From the NCBI RefSeq assembly GCF_037038585.1, contig NC_092521.1, positions 150,812,605 through 150,876,604 on the forward strand: a stretch of DNA of 64,000 nt, written 5' to 3'. Made by a program: the position numbers and the translations under genes. The first letter of the stretch is position 1, and each line of letters begins with the position of its first letter. Below the pieces are notes generated by a model. It was given only the letters and a program-made list of their open reading frames with translations, had not been told where the DNA came from and did no database searches. This DNA is from Patagioenas fasciata (lineage: Eukaryota > Chordata > Aves > Columbiformes > Columbidae). Shown piece by piece: positions 1 to 14,092 of the stretch.

Positions 1-1272
1 CTGACAAGGGGCTAGAAGAAACGTCCTGCTTAGCAACTATTACTAGGTGGAACAGATAAACTTCCTCACACAGACATCATAACTATCCAAGCTTGAGAAA
101 TCTTGGAGAGGGAGGATGTTTGGGAAGGTCTTACGGAGCAGGGGGTTACTGCAGAGCTGCTGGAGGAGAGCGAGGCAGAGAAGTCTCCAGCAACACTGGA
201 AGGAGCAGGGATGCTGGCAGAGCACGTGGGGCAGCTACACAGACTGGGAAAGCAGCCTCTGCACTGAGCTGGGCTGTGGAAAAACACTGTCAGCAACTAA
301 ATAAGGTGGAGAGAAGAAAGTAAAGGAGATCTGGAAAATTAAGATGGCCATTCTGTACCAAAACCAACATCAATGAGGTTCTTCTTGAACAGTATTTTAG
401 TACATTTCTGCAGTGATTAGTTTCAATTATCTGCTTTAAGATCCAGTATTTATTCCTTATTAAGTACTCAAACTCCAAATAAAGTATTCAACATATTATA
501 TTAAAAGTCTTGTACTGTACAGTATGGTATATTAAAAAAAAAAAGTCAGTTAAACCTCAGAATCAGATTTGTGCAATACCTCCCATAAAATCAGCAGTCA
601 CTATTAACCTGTTACTTTCTGGCATTAATTTTCAAATCTGTTTTATGGAAATTCTAAAACAATTTTTTCCCCCCTCCAATCTGGTCAATGCTTACGTGCC
701 ACTGCAACTCATGCAAAAGTGTATAAATACTGCAGATAAAAATATAAATAACACAGAGCAGTAGGAAAACATTTTCAGAAACAGTCAGTATTGGCCTGAC
801 AGCTGCCACCAAAAATCAGTATCAAAATGCTCGCACGCATAGAATAGGCATAGAATGGGGTGAGGACCAACAGGCACAGAACGAGCTGTGGAACAAAGTT
901 TTTGCAAGCTTGAGTCTTTATTGAAGGAAGAGGTCAGAAACTGCTGCAAGAGCAGCACTTTCAGCAGGAAATTGCCATTACTGCTTAAAACTGATTCTTT
1001 TTCAAAGTTTTCCTCCAAAACACTCTGTGTACTTGGAAATTTGACCTGTCACTACTGAAAACTGTTCCTGACAACATGCAGCTAAGCCTGACAATTGCTC
1101 ACTCATTTACAAAGAGACAACCTTCTTCCTGGTACACGGTTAAATAAAATTTCAGTAGTTTAGCACTCCTCTGTTCTAACCTTCATTTCTTTATGGTTAA
1201 CATGTTGTTTGGAAGACCTTTTTCATTTCTCCTAATCATGGTTAACTATGCTTAAGAGACTCCGCTTAGAAG

Positions 1273-1296
1273 ATTCTTGTGCAAGTGCACAAGAAT
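1273..1296. repeat. Perfect inverted repeat, 11-bp arms, 2-nt loop
   Basis: The left arm ATTCTTGTGCA (1273-1283) and right arm TGCACAAGAAT (1286-1296) are exact reverse complements around AG. No gene or repeat family was recognised here. Confidence 0.95.
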
Positions 1297-3357
1297 TGAT
1301 GGAACCTCCTTAAAGTGCGCATAAAATAAACAGAAGCCTCCCCTTTTGCCTTGAACACTCAATTTACTAATGTCTTCCTTAAAAGTTCAATGCAAAAACA
1401 AAACCAAAATAATTTGTGTTGTAAACATCTTAAACTCTGAGATATTATCAAGTTTTGCCCAAAATACAAAAGCAAGGCTTCCACACTGTATTTCCAATTT
1501 GAAGTATAAAAAGGCCAACAGAGCATTTAAAGATGCACTCATTGCATAACTAGAGAACAAAGGACACACATCAACGTTAGCAGGCTCCAAAGATCTCTAA
1601 GTCCAATTGCCCTACGAGTTCCTCGTCATACACTGAACTTTGATTGAAAAAAGATGACAACACCCAGGTTTTGAAGTTCTACTGCTAGTCAGTTTTCCTC
1701 CCCCTAAAGTAATGAAAAGATCACTCAGAATTCCAAGAACACAATGAAAGTGAAGCTCAACTATGCAACTTTTTAACTAAAAGAAGTATGAGCCTGTCCA
1801 AAACATCACATCCTCTCGAAGACTGCCTGTCACAAAGTCTAATGTTTTCTCCTGGTCTTAAAAACTGCAGGTTTCAAATCTCAGTGTTTTGAGATAACTA
1901 AGCTAAAAACAGGTCAGAAACATAACTTCCTCAATTTGTTATTTCTCAGAATCTGTCAGTCCTGTACGCAACCTCTGGAATGCTGAAAAGAAACAGTAGA
2001 GGTGAGATTTTCCTAAAAAAACATGCCCCTAAAGTATCTACACTTCTCTCTAGAAATTGCAGTGAGCTTTCTGAAACAGAAAACATCGCTCATGTTCACA
2101 GAAAGGGCTTCTATCTCCTGACAACTCCAGATACTTTTTGTACATGACCAAATACGCAAGCCATACACAAAGGTCAGTCACATCACCAGCACATGCTCAA
2201 GTGTGTCCCAAAAAGATGCTGCTCAGAACTCAGAGCACCAAGTTCTTTGAAAGGGTAAATCCTTTACTAAAGAAAACCTTTTTTTTTTTTTTCCCCCATT
2301 AAGCTAATTCTAGTCAAGCTATAATTAGAGAATATGCCTGTGTAAGAGAGCACCATGAATCTTCATATATGCCAATACATAAAAGTGACTCTCTAATGTC
2401 GTATTTTAATAGTAAGGCATGGAAAATGTACTTCAGTAAATGATGACTGGACTGAGAACACAACTGAACTGAGAAAGCCCCATTACAAGCAAACTTTGTT
2501 ATTACTTCATCTATCCAGTCAAGAAATCAGCACACTTGGAGCCAGTAACAGGAATTTCAGTGGCACCACTGTCCAATATAAGAACAAAGGCTTTGCTGCA
2601 CTCTACAGTGAGCAAATTATTATTTTCTTCCTTGTACTGACATTTTAATGACTTAAAAATAAAACAAAGCATGCACACACACAAGCAACAAATAGCATCT
2701 TCAGTACTTCCTCCCTTCTTCCATATCAGATTAGATGTTTTTCAAATTTGGAAAGCAATTCTTTTCCACCAGAAGTTAGAAGGTCCTAGGAAAGACAAGA
2801 TTTTATTCACCTTTGTTGTCCCAAATACAAAAGAGGTAGAAGCCTTTTACAGTACCTTTCAATCCCCTTTGCTACCATTAACCACAGCTGTACACAGTGA
2901 TTATTTAAAAATAATTTCAAAAGCAAGTGAAACACATTTCAGAGGTTACCAGCAATGTGTAGACTGGTAACGATGACAGTGAAGCTCCAGAAGAAACCTG
3001 TCTCTCTTTAGTAAAATAAATTGAGAACTGCACAAGAACAAAAAGCATGTGTGGGAAAAAAAAAAAAAAAGAGCAGTATTTCCATTGCTCAGCTCACAAG
3101 ACTGAGAATGAGAAAAGCTCCTACAAACTGAGTCAAGAGCAGGAAGACATTGAAATACGAGTTCCACTCTGAATTCTTTCCTATAACTGAAATTGTTACA
3201 AAAAGCTATGAACATCAAAAAAAGGAAAAAACAGTAAATACAACAAATATCTCTCTCAATATGAAAAAGAAGTATCTGGAGTGTTTCCTTCCACCATATC
3301 AATTTCTTTGTAAGATACAATACAGTTCATAGAACTAGAAATACAACAGATATCCTT

Positions 3358-3378
3358 GGGGGGGGGGGGGGGGGGGGG
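3358..3378 (+). repeat. 21-base G homopolymer
   Basis: Twenty-one consecutive G residues, followed by AGG, directly observed. Long G runs are rare compared with A/T runs in vertebrate DNA, are prone to G-quadruplex formation, and are a frequent place for length errors in sequencing. Confidence 0.95.
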
Positions 3379-6300
3379 AGGAAATGCAGCTCTAGAACAG
3401 CTGGCACAGTACCATTTCAGGCTATTTAACACATTCGTACCAGTCTGTGGCAACTCTCCTAGTAATCCAAGCACCAAAAAAAACCAAGGAAGCACCCAAG
3501 ACATATCACTCTTCCATCAGAAACTAAGGGCAAAAGAAAATAACTGAGATTAGCCTAACTGCCATTTTTCTTCTGCATGAATGCAATTTGTATTTTTAAT
3601 CAATGTATAAGCTCGCTATATGAACCAAATAATGTATTTTTGTGATTTTGTAAACACCCCACCCCCCACAAATCCACAATACCTAAAACAGAGTGGTTCT
3701 AGTAACATTTTAAAGATTCATGCAGAGTGAGGTACTCAGCAGTTTGGCTCCCTAACTCCTCAAAAATCCTCTTGCACCCACTCTCAGATGACTTCACTGT
3801 CTCCCTGTTTTCTTCCAAGAAGGACATGGGACAGCAATATTGATCTGTCAAGAGTGAGACTGAGTCATGAGAGATAAAAATCTCCTTTTCTCTTGAGCTA
3901 CCAGTTCACCAGTTAAGCTGAAGTACTACTCACTTCCCTGGATATTTTTCAGTGGACTAGTTTGGTCTTTCCTTACTCAAACCAGCTTCTGTTTAGGATG
4001 TGATACAAAATGCATGTTCTCTTCCCCTTTATCTGACATATTCAGTTACAGATTTCTTCCTTTCTTTCAGAGAATGTTCAGGTATCCAAATAACAATTTA
4101 GTTTTTACTAACTTCAGCTACATAATAATAATAGCAAACTGTCCTTCAACACAAAGTACAGATCTTGAAGTTAAGAAAACCTCACTTAATAGGCTATTAG
4201 ACTATCTGAGCTCCTGAAGGCAGCTAAAATGAGGAAATAAAATCTTCATGAAAATAAAATTACCAAAGCACGCACAAAGCAACTCAAGCTTCCCAGCTAG
4301 GGAGATAACCACCTGCTTTGCTTCCCCTGCCCTCCTCTTTCCTCAGCTGGAAGGCCATCAACTGGTGGAGCAAGAAAAGCACGGTACGGAGCTGTCAGTC
4401 AGAAAGGTAAACGCCAACAGAAAGCTGAAGTCTAATCTTAACCACCATTAAGAATTTCTCAACATTTCTTTCACTTAACTAATATCACTGACTGAAGTGA
4501 AAACAACAAACCCCGAAAATCAGTTTTGGCATGCTAGAAAATGTACTACATAGTATGATGAATCTTATTTTTCATGGAACATCTTTATTCTAAACATACA
4601 GGGTTATTTTTCCATGACTGTATTGGAGTAACAAAATCAGGTTTATTTGAAATAACTTACTCTTGCAGATCTATACTATCAGAGTACTACTTTTAACAAT
4701 TTTACCTTTGTTCACAATGTATTTTTGCATTATTTACCTACAGGCTTACCTTTCCCTGTATCTTTATAGTGTTCTTCGTTGCTCCAAATGTAGCCATGTA
4801 GAAATAAAAATAAAGAAGGCAGAAAACAAGAGACATTACCTGTCCATTCTGCTTCCTTTCCAACAAGGAGAACACGTTGGTCAGAAAGACTCAAAAACAA
4901 GTGCACCATTTCACACTGAGAACTCGCTCTTCAAGGTGTTACGATTTCAGAATGAAACCTTACGTTTGGTTTAAAATAGCACTCTTGAAATTCAGGTAAT
5001 GATCAGAGTCATGGTACACGTCCTAAAAACCCTAGGGGAAAAAAGCTGTAAGTGAAGATGACAAGCAGTGGGCAGGTACATTCCTTAGTACCTCACTGGA
5101 GGTTTCCCACAGCAGCGAGAGCTCTGAGCTCTCACAGCAAACTCCTGGGGCAGCCGCACTCCAGCCAGCAATGCCCGGACACGGTGAGCGGGGGCCCCCT
5201 TTGGCCATTTCCCCACCCCACCGAAAGAGATCTCCAAGTTCTCTTTACAAGAACGCCTCCAAATGTCTTTCTCCTCTTCCCACCTGTGGTCTCATAAATT
5301 TAAGGCTTGAGTAGAACTCGCACATTTTAGTCTTATACAAATGATACACAGAAAGGTGCCACTTAGAAGCATTATTAGCACTGCAGGTTTGAATACTATT
5401 TCCTGTTAAATATTACAGCAGCACCCCTGCGTTCAAGCAAATTTAAAAAAATATGACATTTAAAAATTATCAGGCTTTGTAAACGGGGAATATATAAAAA
5501 GAAGGTCCCTAAGAGAACACCACTGACTGGAAACTTGGTGCTTGCTGAGGAAGAAACAAGAGTCATTTGTTAGCACGTTCTCATGCTGTAGATGTACGAA
5601 AATGGGCCACAGACTATAAGACGTTAGATTCCTAATGAGCAACAGCCTCAGGGGCAGGGGGATAAAGTGTAAATATAGCAGCTGACATGGGCTACCAAGT
5701 AAAGCACTACAAGTTAGATTTTCAAACCTGCCAATTTGCTGTATTGATTACAGTTAACCTAATGCAGCACAGAGAACTATCCTGCTCCAGCTACAGAACC
5801 CAGCAGAGAAACAAGTATCGCCATTTGTCACTCCTGAGTGAAGAAGAGTTAAATAACAACAGCTTAATAACTAATACAGCTTGGTGACTGTTACATCTGT
5901 CTAGCTTTTTCTGATTGCCCCCAAATTTTAATAAAGCTTACAACTAAAATTTCAGTTAGAACCTATAACCTTGCTTCCATATGCTATGTTTTCAAAGGTG
6001 CAAACATTAGTGTTTACTTTTTAAAAAGAACTCAAGATTAAGCTCCATAAACTCTATCTAGTAATCTCTCCAGGCAATTTAGGCAAGTGGAAGAAATTTT
6101 TAAAAATCCAAATTTTCCATCAGTTTCTTTATCAGTTTTTCCATGTAGACCAAGCCCAGTTTTGCACAGTGTTATCAGATCAGTCATCTGAGATAATTAA
6201 ATAATTCTGAAACTAATTTTCATCACCTCTGGTATTATTTGTTGTATGAAATATGTGCACTTGATCCAAGCTCTTCCGTGTCATTGTGCAAGTTTCCACC

Positions 6301-7968
6301 CTTTCACTAAAGCCTTCATTCATTCCAAGGTGGATTGACTTGGAAGTAAATACACTTCAAAAGAAGTTAACATATTTTCCAGTGAGCTTCAGAATTCTAA
6401 GAAGGCTTAAGGTTTATTTTAGAAACAAATTAAACACATCAAGTTGCTACAAGACTAGAACAACTGACTTCGACCGCATACACGTTCTATCGCCCCCTCA
6501 TCGTCTTTCCTCCCACCAGATTCCCTATAAAGGGAAGAATGAGTTTTTTGGCGAGGCAGCGGTCATACGTGCTGAATGGCCACCAGATCTCCCCCACCTC
6601 ACCCCCAATGTGAAGCACTAATCCAGGCTTCTTTCCCATTTAGCCTCCAGACTTCCACGCACTCCGAGACCTTTCTCCTGCCTTGAAATTTGGTCAAAAT
6701 GAGCCAATGAGCTCCAGAGCAACTGTAGCGGAACTAACAGACGGGCAGACTGATGGCATGCACCAAAGAAATCAGATTCAAGAATTTGTACTTCTTCACT
6801 CTTTGACACCACTTGCTTCTTACTGCATCTTTTGCCTGAAGAACACAGGCCCTGCATTTTCAACCACACTGGCTTCCACTCCTTCAACCTTCAGTTATTG
6901 TTGCACAAGCTACATTCTATAGCCTTTTTTTTCGTACAATAAACCACTCTCTACTCCATTCATACTTTTTCCACAATCCTGTAGTATTATCATTCTTAAA
7001 TTGTCCTACAAAACATGCAGAGATCACGATCTTCTCAACAAAAGTAAAAAAGAAACTTGCAGAACCATAGGCTAGTGCTTTTAGTACATTTTAATCCTAT
7101 AATGCTCATGTGAACTCTTTAGGAAAGAAAAAAAAACAAACAACACAGAAACAAAAAAAGATTAAGTGAGAAAGGGTCTACAGCCATATACTCATAAAAA
7201 AATGATATGGGTAGAGGTGGAAGAATAAATATTTTTTTTCTGACCAACATTCGTTTTCCAATAGCTTATATTCTACTTTTCCAGTTTTCTCTCTGTCTCT
7301 AATGAAGAACAGAAGAGCTGAAGGAAGCAAGCAACATGCTCTTCAAGAGAGCAAACGCTCAAATTCACAAAACGCAGCACAGGTGGTGCCGCACATCACT
7401 TTACGGGGTGTAGCTCCTGAAGCAGCATCTACAACGTGAGGAGCTCAGGTTCCTGTCTCAACAATGGACAGATGTAAACATCTAGTAAGGAAATTCAAAA
7501 TGGCAAAGTACTGACAAGGCAGATAATAAAAGCAGCAATATATTATGCTGAAGAAAGGAGTACATCACAAAACTCACTTGTTTCTAGAGTTCAGACAACT
7601 GAACATATTTTTAGGCAGAATATGAAAAGCACTATGTAAAATTAAGCATTACTGTAATGTGTGTCTAAGCGATCAAAAGCGGAGAAGCCAGGTGTCTGAA
7701 TTTGTCCATAACAGGCAATTAGTTGTGGCATGAAAGACTTGACATGATACTTAATTCCTTCATGTACTGGAATTTAAAACCCTTTTGTTTATTAACAACA
7801 GGATAAAAGAAACTTTGTACAACAAACAGTATGCAAAATACTGCTGTAGCACTGGCAAAGACCTGTTTTCCCTCAACTAGAACCACTGCCCCACTACATT
7901 CAGAGAGGAAATCAGTAGCTTCACCCTCTGGCCTCAAAATTTCAATTACACTGTGAACCTAGGGTAAT

Positions 7969-7989
7969 TTTTAGTGGTTACCACTAAAA
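7969..7989. repeat. Perfect inverted repeat, 10-bp arms, 1-nt centre
   Basis: TTTTAGTGGT (7969-7978) and ACCACTAAAA (7980-7989) are exact reverse complements around one T. Confidence 0.95.
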
Positions 7990-10029
7990 GGAAATGCACT
8001 GATTGCAAAAAACCACAGACTGAACACAGTTTGCTCCACAGGGATAGTATCTAAGTAGAACTTCATAATGTGTCACTTAGAATTATACTTTTAAACCTTA
8101 CTTCGTTGGTGGCACAATTTATCCTTCCAAAACTCTAAAAAGTCAGCACAACCTCTGAAGGGTAACACAAACAGAATGCTATAGTTTTCCTCAATGTGGG
8201 AAATATCAAAATAGGCAGCATCTTAAAAAACAGAAGTCTCTCTGTTTCACTTTCCAAATTATTCTCAAGTCTAAATGAAAAGCCCACATGACTTATCCCT
8301 AGAAGTGATGCCCTTGGGCAACATGACAGCTTGCTGCCTGTCCCCTCAAGTAAGCCACTTCAGCTCTTCAAAAGACAGGGCTCTCTGGGAAGGAACATCC
8401 AAGCACATGCTGGCAGAGGAAGAACACTGCAGTTAGAGACTGCTAAGAACATCCCCAGAAACACAGCCAGGCCTTAGAGGAGATCGAAGAAAAACCTCCT
8501 AGAGACTAGAAGAAAGTCATTTCTGGGTGGCATCGATTTTCATTCAATTCATAAAAACAAATAAATAAAAAGATTCACCTGAAACTAATTCTAGAAGCAA
8601 GGATTTACTCTCTTCTAGTCAAAAGGGAAGAGAGATCTATTTCCTGAACTTCTAACTCTACCTAGTAATTTTGTTTTCTTATCAGCTCCCTATAGAAGAT
8701 AACATTGTGCAAAATCTCACTTTTTTAGCTTAAAAATATTTTCAGGTGCTCACTATTATGAGAGGGTATAAGAAGAGCCATACCAAAAGTCTGGGCAAGA
8801 ATGTTCTTACCCCATCAAGTCGAGAGCTATTCACAAGCCCATCTCCAAACCTGCACATAAACACGCATGTAGTTTTAGTGTTATTTTGAAACTAGGAATA
8901 GAATTCATTGAAGTTCTCACTAATAAAGGAAGGACAAGCATGGAATCTGTAGTACAATGGCCTACATAGTAACTCCACCATTACCATCATCAAGATTTAT
9001 TCTCAGAAGCACGCTGATTTCAGATCCATCTTTCCTACTCCTTATTCCTGATGTCTTGAGAGAAGAGAATGACTTAAACTAAAAAGTTAGAGCACAACAA
9101 GAGAAACAAAGGGTTTCCAGTAACTTATTTTAAAATACAATTTCCGAAATTCCCCAACAAAACGATAAACTCAGAAAGAAAGCCATAGAAAGCAGACTTG
9201 CACCTTCACTTTACTTGAGCGCTGATCCTGCAAAAAGATAGTTAACAGAGGAGCCATACAGACAAGATAAGTTCCTGACAAAGTCAACCTGATTCTGATT
9301 TTCTGCTAATTTTCCTTCCAAAACTTCATCCTCTAAAGTTAGGTGATAAAGAGGAACTGTGAATTTGACGTAATCATCACCCTAGTCAAAACTCATGCTA
9401 GATGATGAAAAGCCATCTCCTCTTCAGCCATCACACAGAAGTTCTCCAGACAAGCTGAAGATCAAGATGAATCATCTGTTATTTTTTTCTTCACCCTGAA
9501 ACACCTTCATCTCTAAAATAGATGCTGCCCCCAGTGGTCCAAAATAGTACAAGTCTGCTGAGCTTCAGATTATAGTGAAAATTTTTTCTTCATGAAGTAC
9601 TGTACAGACAGGCCTCAAGAGGAGGGAAAAAAAAAGTAGTCAAATTTTTTAAAAGGACTCTACAGGCTCAGATAGGTATCCTTTCCTGGCATAAAAATAT
9701 TAGGAAATACCTATTGTTTTTATTAAAAAGTAGATGCCAATATGGATTTTACAATGCAACAAAACAGAGGGTTATTTAGAGAAAGACCAAGACACATTTC
9801 TAATCACTGTCACTGGAAACTACTGATGAAAGAAAAGGCTGCTGAAGTATTTGCCCAGTCAGGTCCTGAAAGTCTCCAAAGAGGAGGATTCTAAGGCTTC
9901 TCACACACAACCTGTTCCAGTGCTTAACCTCAATGATTTTTTTTTTCCCTTGTCTTCAGATGGAGTTTTCCTTACTGCAATTGTTCCCTCTTGTCCTTTT
10001 ACCTTTAAGCAGCCGAAGACCCCAGCCAG

Positions 10030-10215
10030 CCACCTCCTCAGCCTTCCCTGCTCCAGGCTGGGCAAAGCTGGTATCACTGGTCTCCCTTTTGGCCAAGCAC
10101 TCCAGCCCCTGAACATCTTCACTCTCTCCAGCTTGTCTTGTCCTGCAGGGAGGGCCAAAAACTGGGCTCAGTCTTCTGGGAGGAACCTCAATAGCACCAA
10201 ATGGATGGGGAATGA
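10030..10215 (-). mobile_element. Diverged CR1 fragment
   Basis: The plus strand contains CTGCTCCAGGCTGGGCAAAG, then CACTCCAGCCCCTGAACATC and a block ending in GGGCTCAGTCTTCTGGGAGG. These occur in the order and spacing of the antisense CR1 3' region ('ctccaggctgaacaa', 'ctccagcccctgatcatctt', 'ggacacagtactccagg'). It explains the overlapping frames of 85-126 codons here on both strands, which are therefore not called as genes. Confidence 0.55.
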
Positions 10216-12410
10216 CACCAACATGTTCTGAAGATGGCAGAGTGCAAGAGTTGTGGACAGTAAATATGACCAACTACTTAACTATGCTATACAGGTATGG
10301 CAACAACAATTATACCACCAGCATTACTCATTATAGTAATAAATATATTTTTCTTCATTGAATTGTTTAAACTATCCCCTCCAGAGCTGCGAAACCAGCA
10401 CATAATTACACGGCCTTTCTCAATTCTTTTACTTAAAGTCTTTGCCACACACTAAATAATGGAAAGAAACCTCAACAATGGAGAAAGTAACAGCTCAGTA
10501 GGAAGAAGACACGATGAGCAGGGCAAGGGAGGGCATTAAGTGGTACTTGCTTTTAGGCTGTGCAGTAGAAGTGATCGACAATGTACAAAGGCAATCAAAA
10601 ACTTAACAGAACATGAATTATCAAATCTATAATATTTGTCACAGGTTAAAACCTTTTCCTCTGTACTGAATACAAAAGACGAAGTATGTCACAAATAGCA
10701 GACTCCTTTTCTGCAAAAGCTAGGTAGAGTTACGGGTTAAAGATTTTTTACTTATTTTCTTTTTAACTGAGAAGTTCAGGGCTACAATGCAAAATTTAAA
10801 AAAAAAAAAAAAATCTCACCCTTAAACATTCCTGGTGAATATGAAATAAATACACTAGCACTTAAAATCTCAAAGGAATTCCTAGTTATTAAAGACTGAA
10901 TCAAACATCCTAATCCAGAAATCCAGGTGTACAAACCCATGAAATGGCACATAAAAGCACCTGAACCAGTATACATCAAACTAAAAAGCTGTTCACTCAC
11001 CGACAAATTTTCTGTATGTGAAGGAACACACCATGCAAAATGCTATCAAAAAGTTCTAGGCAGTGTACAAGAGCCATATTCAAAGACTGAAATGAATGTG
11101 TCAGTGAAACCTAATAACATTACAGTTTCAATAAAAAACCATACCATTTTAACAAGCAAGTTCTAAATCAATCATGATGAATCAGATATCAGACTTCTGT
11201 CAGTGCTCAGAGGAGTACTAATATTACAGCCAAAAAACCCTACAAAACAAGTTATTGAAAACTCCAACATCCAAAATGAAATTAAAGAAAACAAGCATAG
11301 CTGAATGTGTGGAATATGGGGGAGGTTGGGGAAATCACGCCAGCAGAAACCAAGAAACAAGCAGGAGGTATACTAGTAGAATGCTAGAGGTTGACTATAT
11401 AACTAATAACAAGCCATGTGAATTAAATTCAGAGTTGCTTCTATTTCAGCAAAAAGTCTGCCTTCTATCACCAAACCTTCTTTCAGTCAATGGCAGGTAT
11501 TGATCCTTAACGAAAGGACACTTTGTGTCACATTAAGTTCACAGCATATCTTAGCAACGTCTTTTACCAGACTTGTCCCAAGTGTGATTATGCACACTGT
11601 GACCTATCAATCACAGAACTCTGCTATGCACATGCCAAGCTCTTCGTTACATAAGTGACAGTAATAGGACTGTCCAAAAATATCTGGTACTAGAGAAGTG
11701 GCTCTCTTCTGGAGGGTTTTGTTTCCAGTTTTTACTACATCTGTAAAAGGACAATGTGTATTTTCTAACCTTGTCTTTCAAGTGAGAAATGATTTTTGTA
11801 AAATCACCACACTGCAACTTCAAATGGTAGACATTCCAAGACCTAAAATAACATGCAGTGTTTGCAAAAAATACTGTATGTCAATGATATGAGACATGCA
11901 CAACACTAACATGCAGCAAGACATGAAGACAGCAAAATTTACTGAATTATTTTCAACCAGATTTTGAATATGCGACAGACATAAAACAATAACTAGAAGT
12001 TACTTCATAATAGGAATGTAAATTTTTGTTTCAGCTTTATTTAATAGTCCTTTATCAAAACTCTTCACTGGTTTTCTTATCAATTTTATATCATGGCATT
12101 TAAATTTTGTCGCATGACAAAACAAATAAATACAGAGAAGAGGAAGTTTCAAAGGATTAAATCCCTCTGTATAAGTTCCTGGACAACAGCCTATGAGAGC
12201 AGTTCTTATTTTACCTTGCACAAAACCAATTCAGAAAGTATGCACAAAAAAACACAATAAAAATATTATTGTTTTTAATAATTTTATTAACATCACAGCA
12301 GGACACAGGCACTCCAGTAGGTTTCTGGAATGTGCTGACAGTTACTTCCTGGCACACGTGACTGAGGATCCAAAAAGGAAGAGGCAATCAATCTGCTGAT
12401 TCTCATACTT

Positions 12411-14092
12411 ACAGCCAAGGAAGAACTGCTGGGGGTGTGAAGGTCAGGGGCAACCTTGGCTGCAGTGACCATTAATAGCAGAGTTCAAGATCCTGAGATA
12501 AGGGAACAAAAGCCAAATAGACTTGAGAAGAACAGGGCTTATTCATGGATCAGCTTGGAAGAATCCCACACAAGACTGTCCTGGAGAGAAGAGGGAACCA
12601 GAAGAAATGGTTGATTTTCATGTATCTCCTCCTCCAAGCTCAAAAACGATCCATACCAATGTGCAGAAAAATCAAGCAAAGGTGGCAGGAGGCCGGCATG
12701 GATGAACAAGAAGCTTCTGACTTAATTCAAATGTAAAAAGGAAGTGTACAAGGATTGCAAGCATGACACAGGGGATCGAGGAATACAAAAACACCAAGCA
12801 TGCAGCAATGCGGTTAGGAAAACCAACGCCCACCTGGATTTCAATCTGGGAAGGGACATGAAGGGCAAGAAGAAAGGCTTACAGACACAAAGTACAAGAA
12901 GGTGATTTAAAAAGAGGAAAACATGCTTAACCAACCTGCTAGTCATTTGTAAAGAGGGGATTGGCTTGGTAGAAGAGAGAAGATGAAAGAGAGATGTTGT
13001 TCACCTTGATGTCAGGAGGGCTTTTGACACTGTCTCTCATCACATCGTTATGGACAAGCTGATGAAGTATGGGCTAAATAAATGGACAGTGAACTTGACT
13101 GAGAACTGGCTGAATTGCCAGGCTGAACAGGTTGTGACCAACAAAAAGAGGTGCAGTTGGAGGTCAGTCACAGGTGGTCTGCCCCAGAAGTCAATACTGG
13201 AGCCAAGAATAACATCTTCACTGACAATCTATACAACTGAGTACACCCATGGCAAGTTTGACAACAATACAAAACTGGAAGGAATGGCTGATACACCAGA
13301 TGGGCATGCTACCATTCAGGCAGATGTTGACAGGCTAGAGAAATGGACAAACCAGAACCTCATGAAATTCAAAGGGAAATGTCAAGTCCTGCACCTGAGG
13401 AGGAATAACCCCTAGCACCAGAACTTGGGCCAACCTTTAAGAAAGCAGCTTTGCATAAAAGGCCTAGGGCAAGGAAAGCCAGCAGCCTGCTGGACTCCAC
13501 TAAACAGTGTACAGCCACCAGGCTGAGAAGGGGACCCTTCCCTTTTACTCAGCACTGGCAAGATCCCATCTGCAGTGATGTGTCCAGTTCTTTGGTTCCC
13601 AGTATAGGACAGGCATGGACATACTGAACCAAGTCAAGTGAGGGGTCACAAAGATGATTAAAGGACTGGACCACGTGACTAGAGGGAAAACTGAGGGAGC
13701 TGGGACTGTTTATGTTGGAGAGGCTTGGGGAGGTGAGGCAGAAATTTGTCCATAGGTGTTAATATCCAATGGTAGAAGCAGGGGTAGAGGTGAAGAGTAA
13801 GCTGCCAGACTCACTCAGTGGTGCCAAAAATAAAACAGCAAGAGGCAGTGGGCACAAACTGAAATCTAAGAAATGCCATTTAAACATATAAAACCAATCC
13901 TTTTACTATAAGCATGATCAAACACTGGAACAGATTGCCCAGAGAAGATGGGGAGTCTCCATCCTCGGAGTCAAAGCCAGCATTGATACAGTCTTGGGCA
14001 GCCTCCTCCAGCTGACTTTTCTTTGAGCAGGAGGGCTGAACTAATGATCTCCAGAACCACGTTCCAACCTCAACAATTCACATATTCTCTGA
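12411..14092 (+). mobile_element. 5'-truncated, decayed CR1 LINE with reverse transcriptase remnant
   Basis: The segment follows CR1 ORF2 and its 3' region in order. At the left is the stretch encoding the 'GNLGCSDH' type sequence (about 12440-12480). The RT part at 13050-13415 reads MDKLMKYGLNKWTVNLTENW onward, with GGLPQKSILEP in place of GVPQGSVLGP. The 3' part contains the 'matrix' of lariat-like CR1 features: GHKDD-type DNA near 13640 and the phrase equivalent to 'CACTGGAACAG.TTGCCCAGAGA' at about 13922-13950, ending near 14090. The polymerase FADD motif has become FDNN (13257-13268), so both catalytic Asp residues are gone, and the full ORF2 is interrupted outside the RT stretch. The element lies antisense to ARHGAP21 in its presumed intron 1. 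Confidence 0.85.

Larger units (their letters stand above)
1..12410 (-). other. Presumed ARHGAP21 intron 1, distal part; no gene seen
   Basis: AT-rich sequence with no exon that I could match to the ARHGAP21 PDZ region or any other protein. The open frames (all under 127 codons) have no recognisable domain. Contents noted are the CR1 fragment at 10030-10215, a 14-base T run at 2279-2292, a 21-base G run at 3358-3378, and palindromes at 1273-1296 and 7969-7989. The intron assignment depends on the ARHGAP21 call at 28169-28255. Confidence 0.5.

Noticed and set aside
9851-10273. Overlapping 85-126 codon frames on both strands
   Set aside because: The central part resembles an antisense CR1 3' region, so the frames are transposon-derived or chance.
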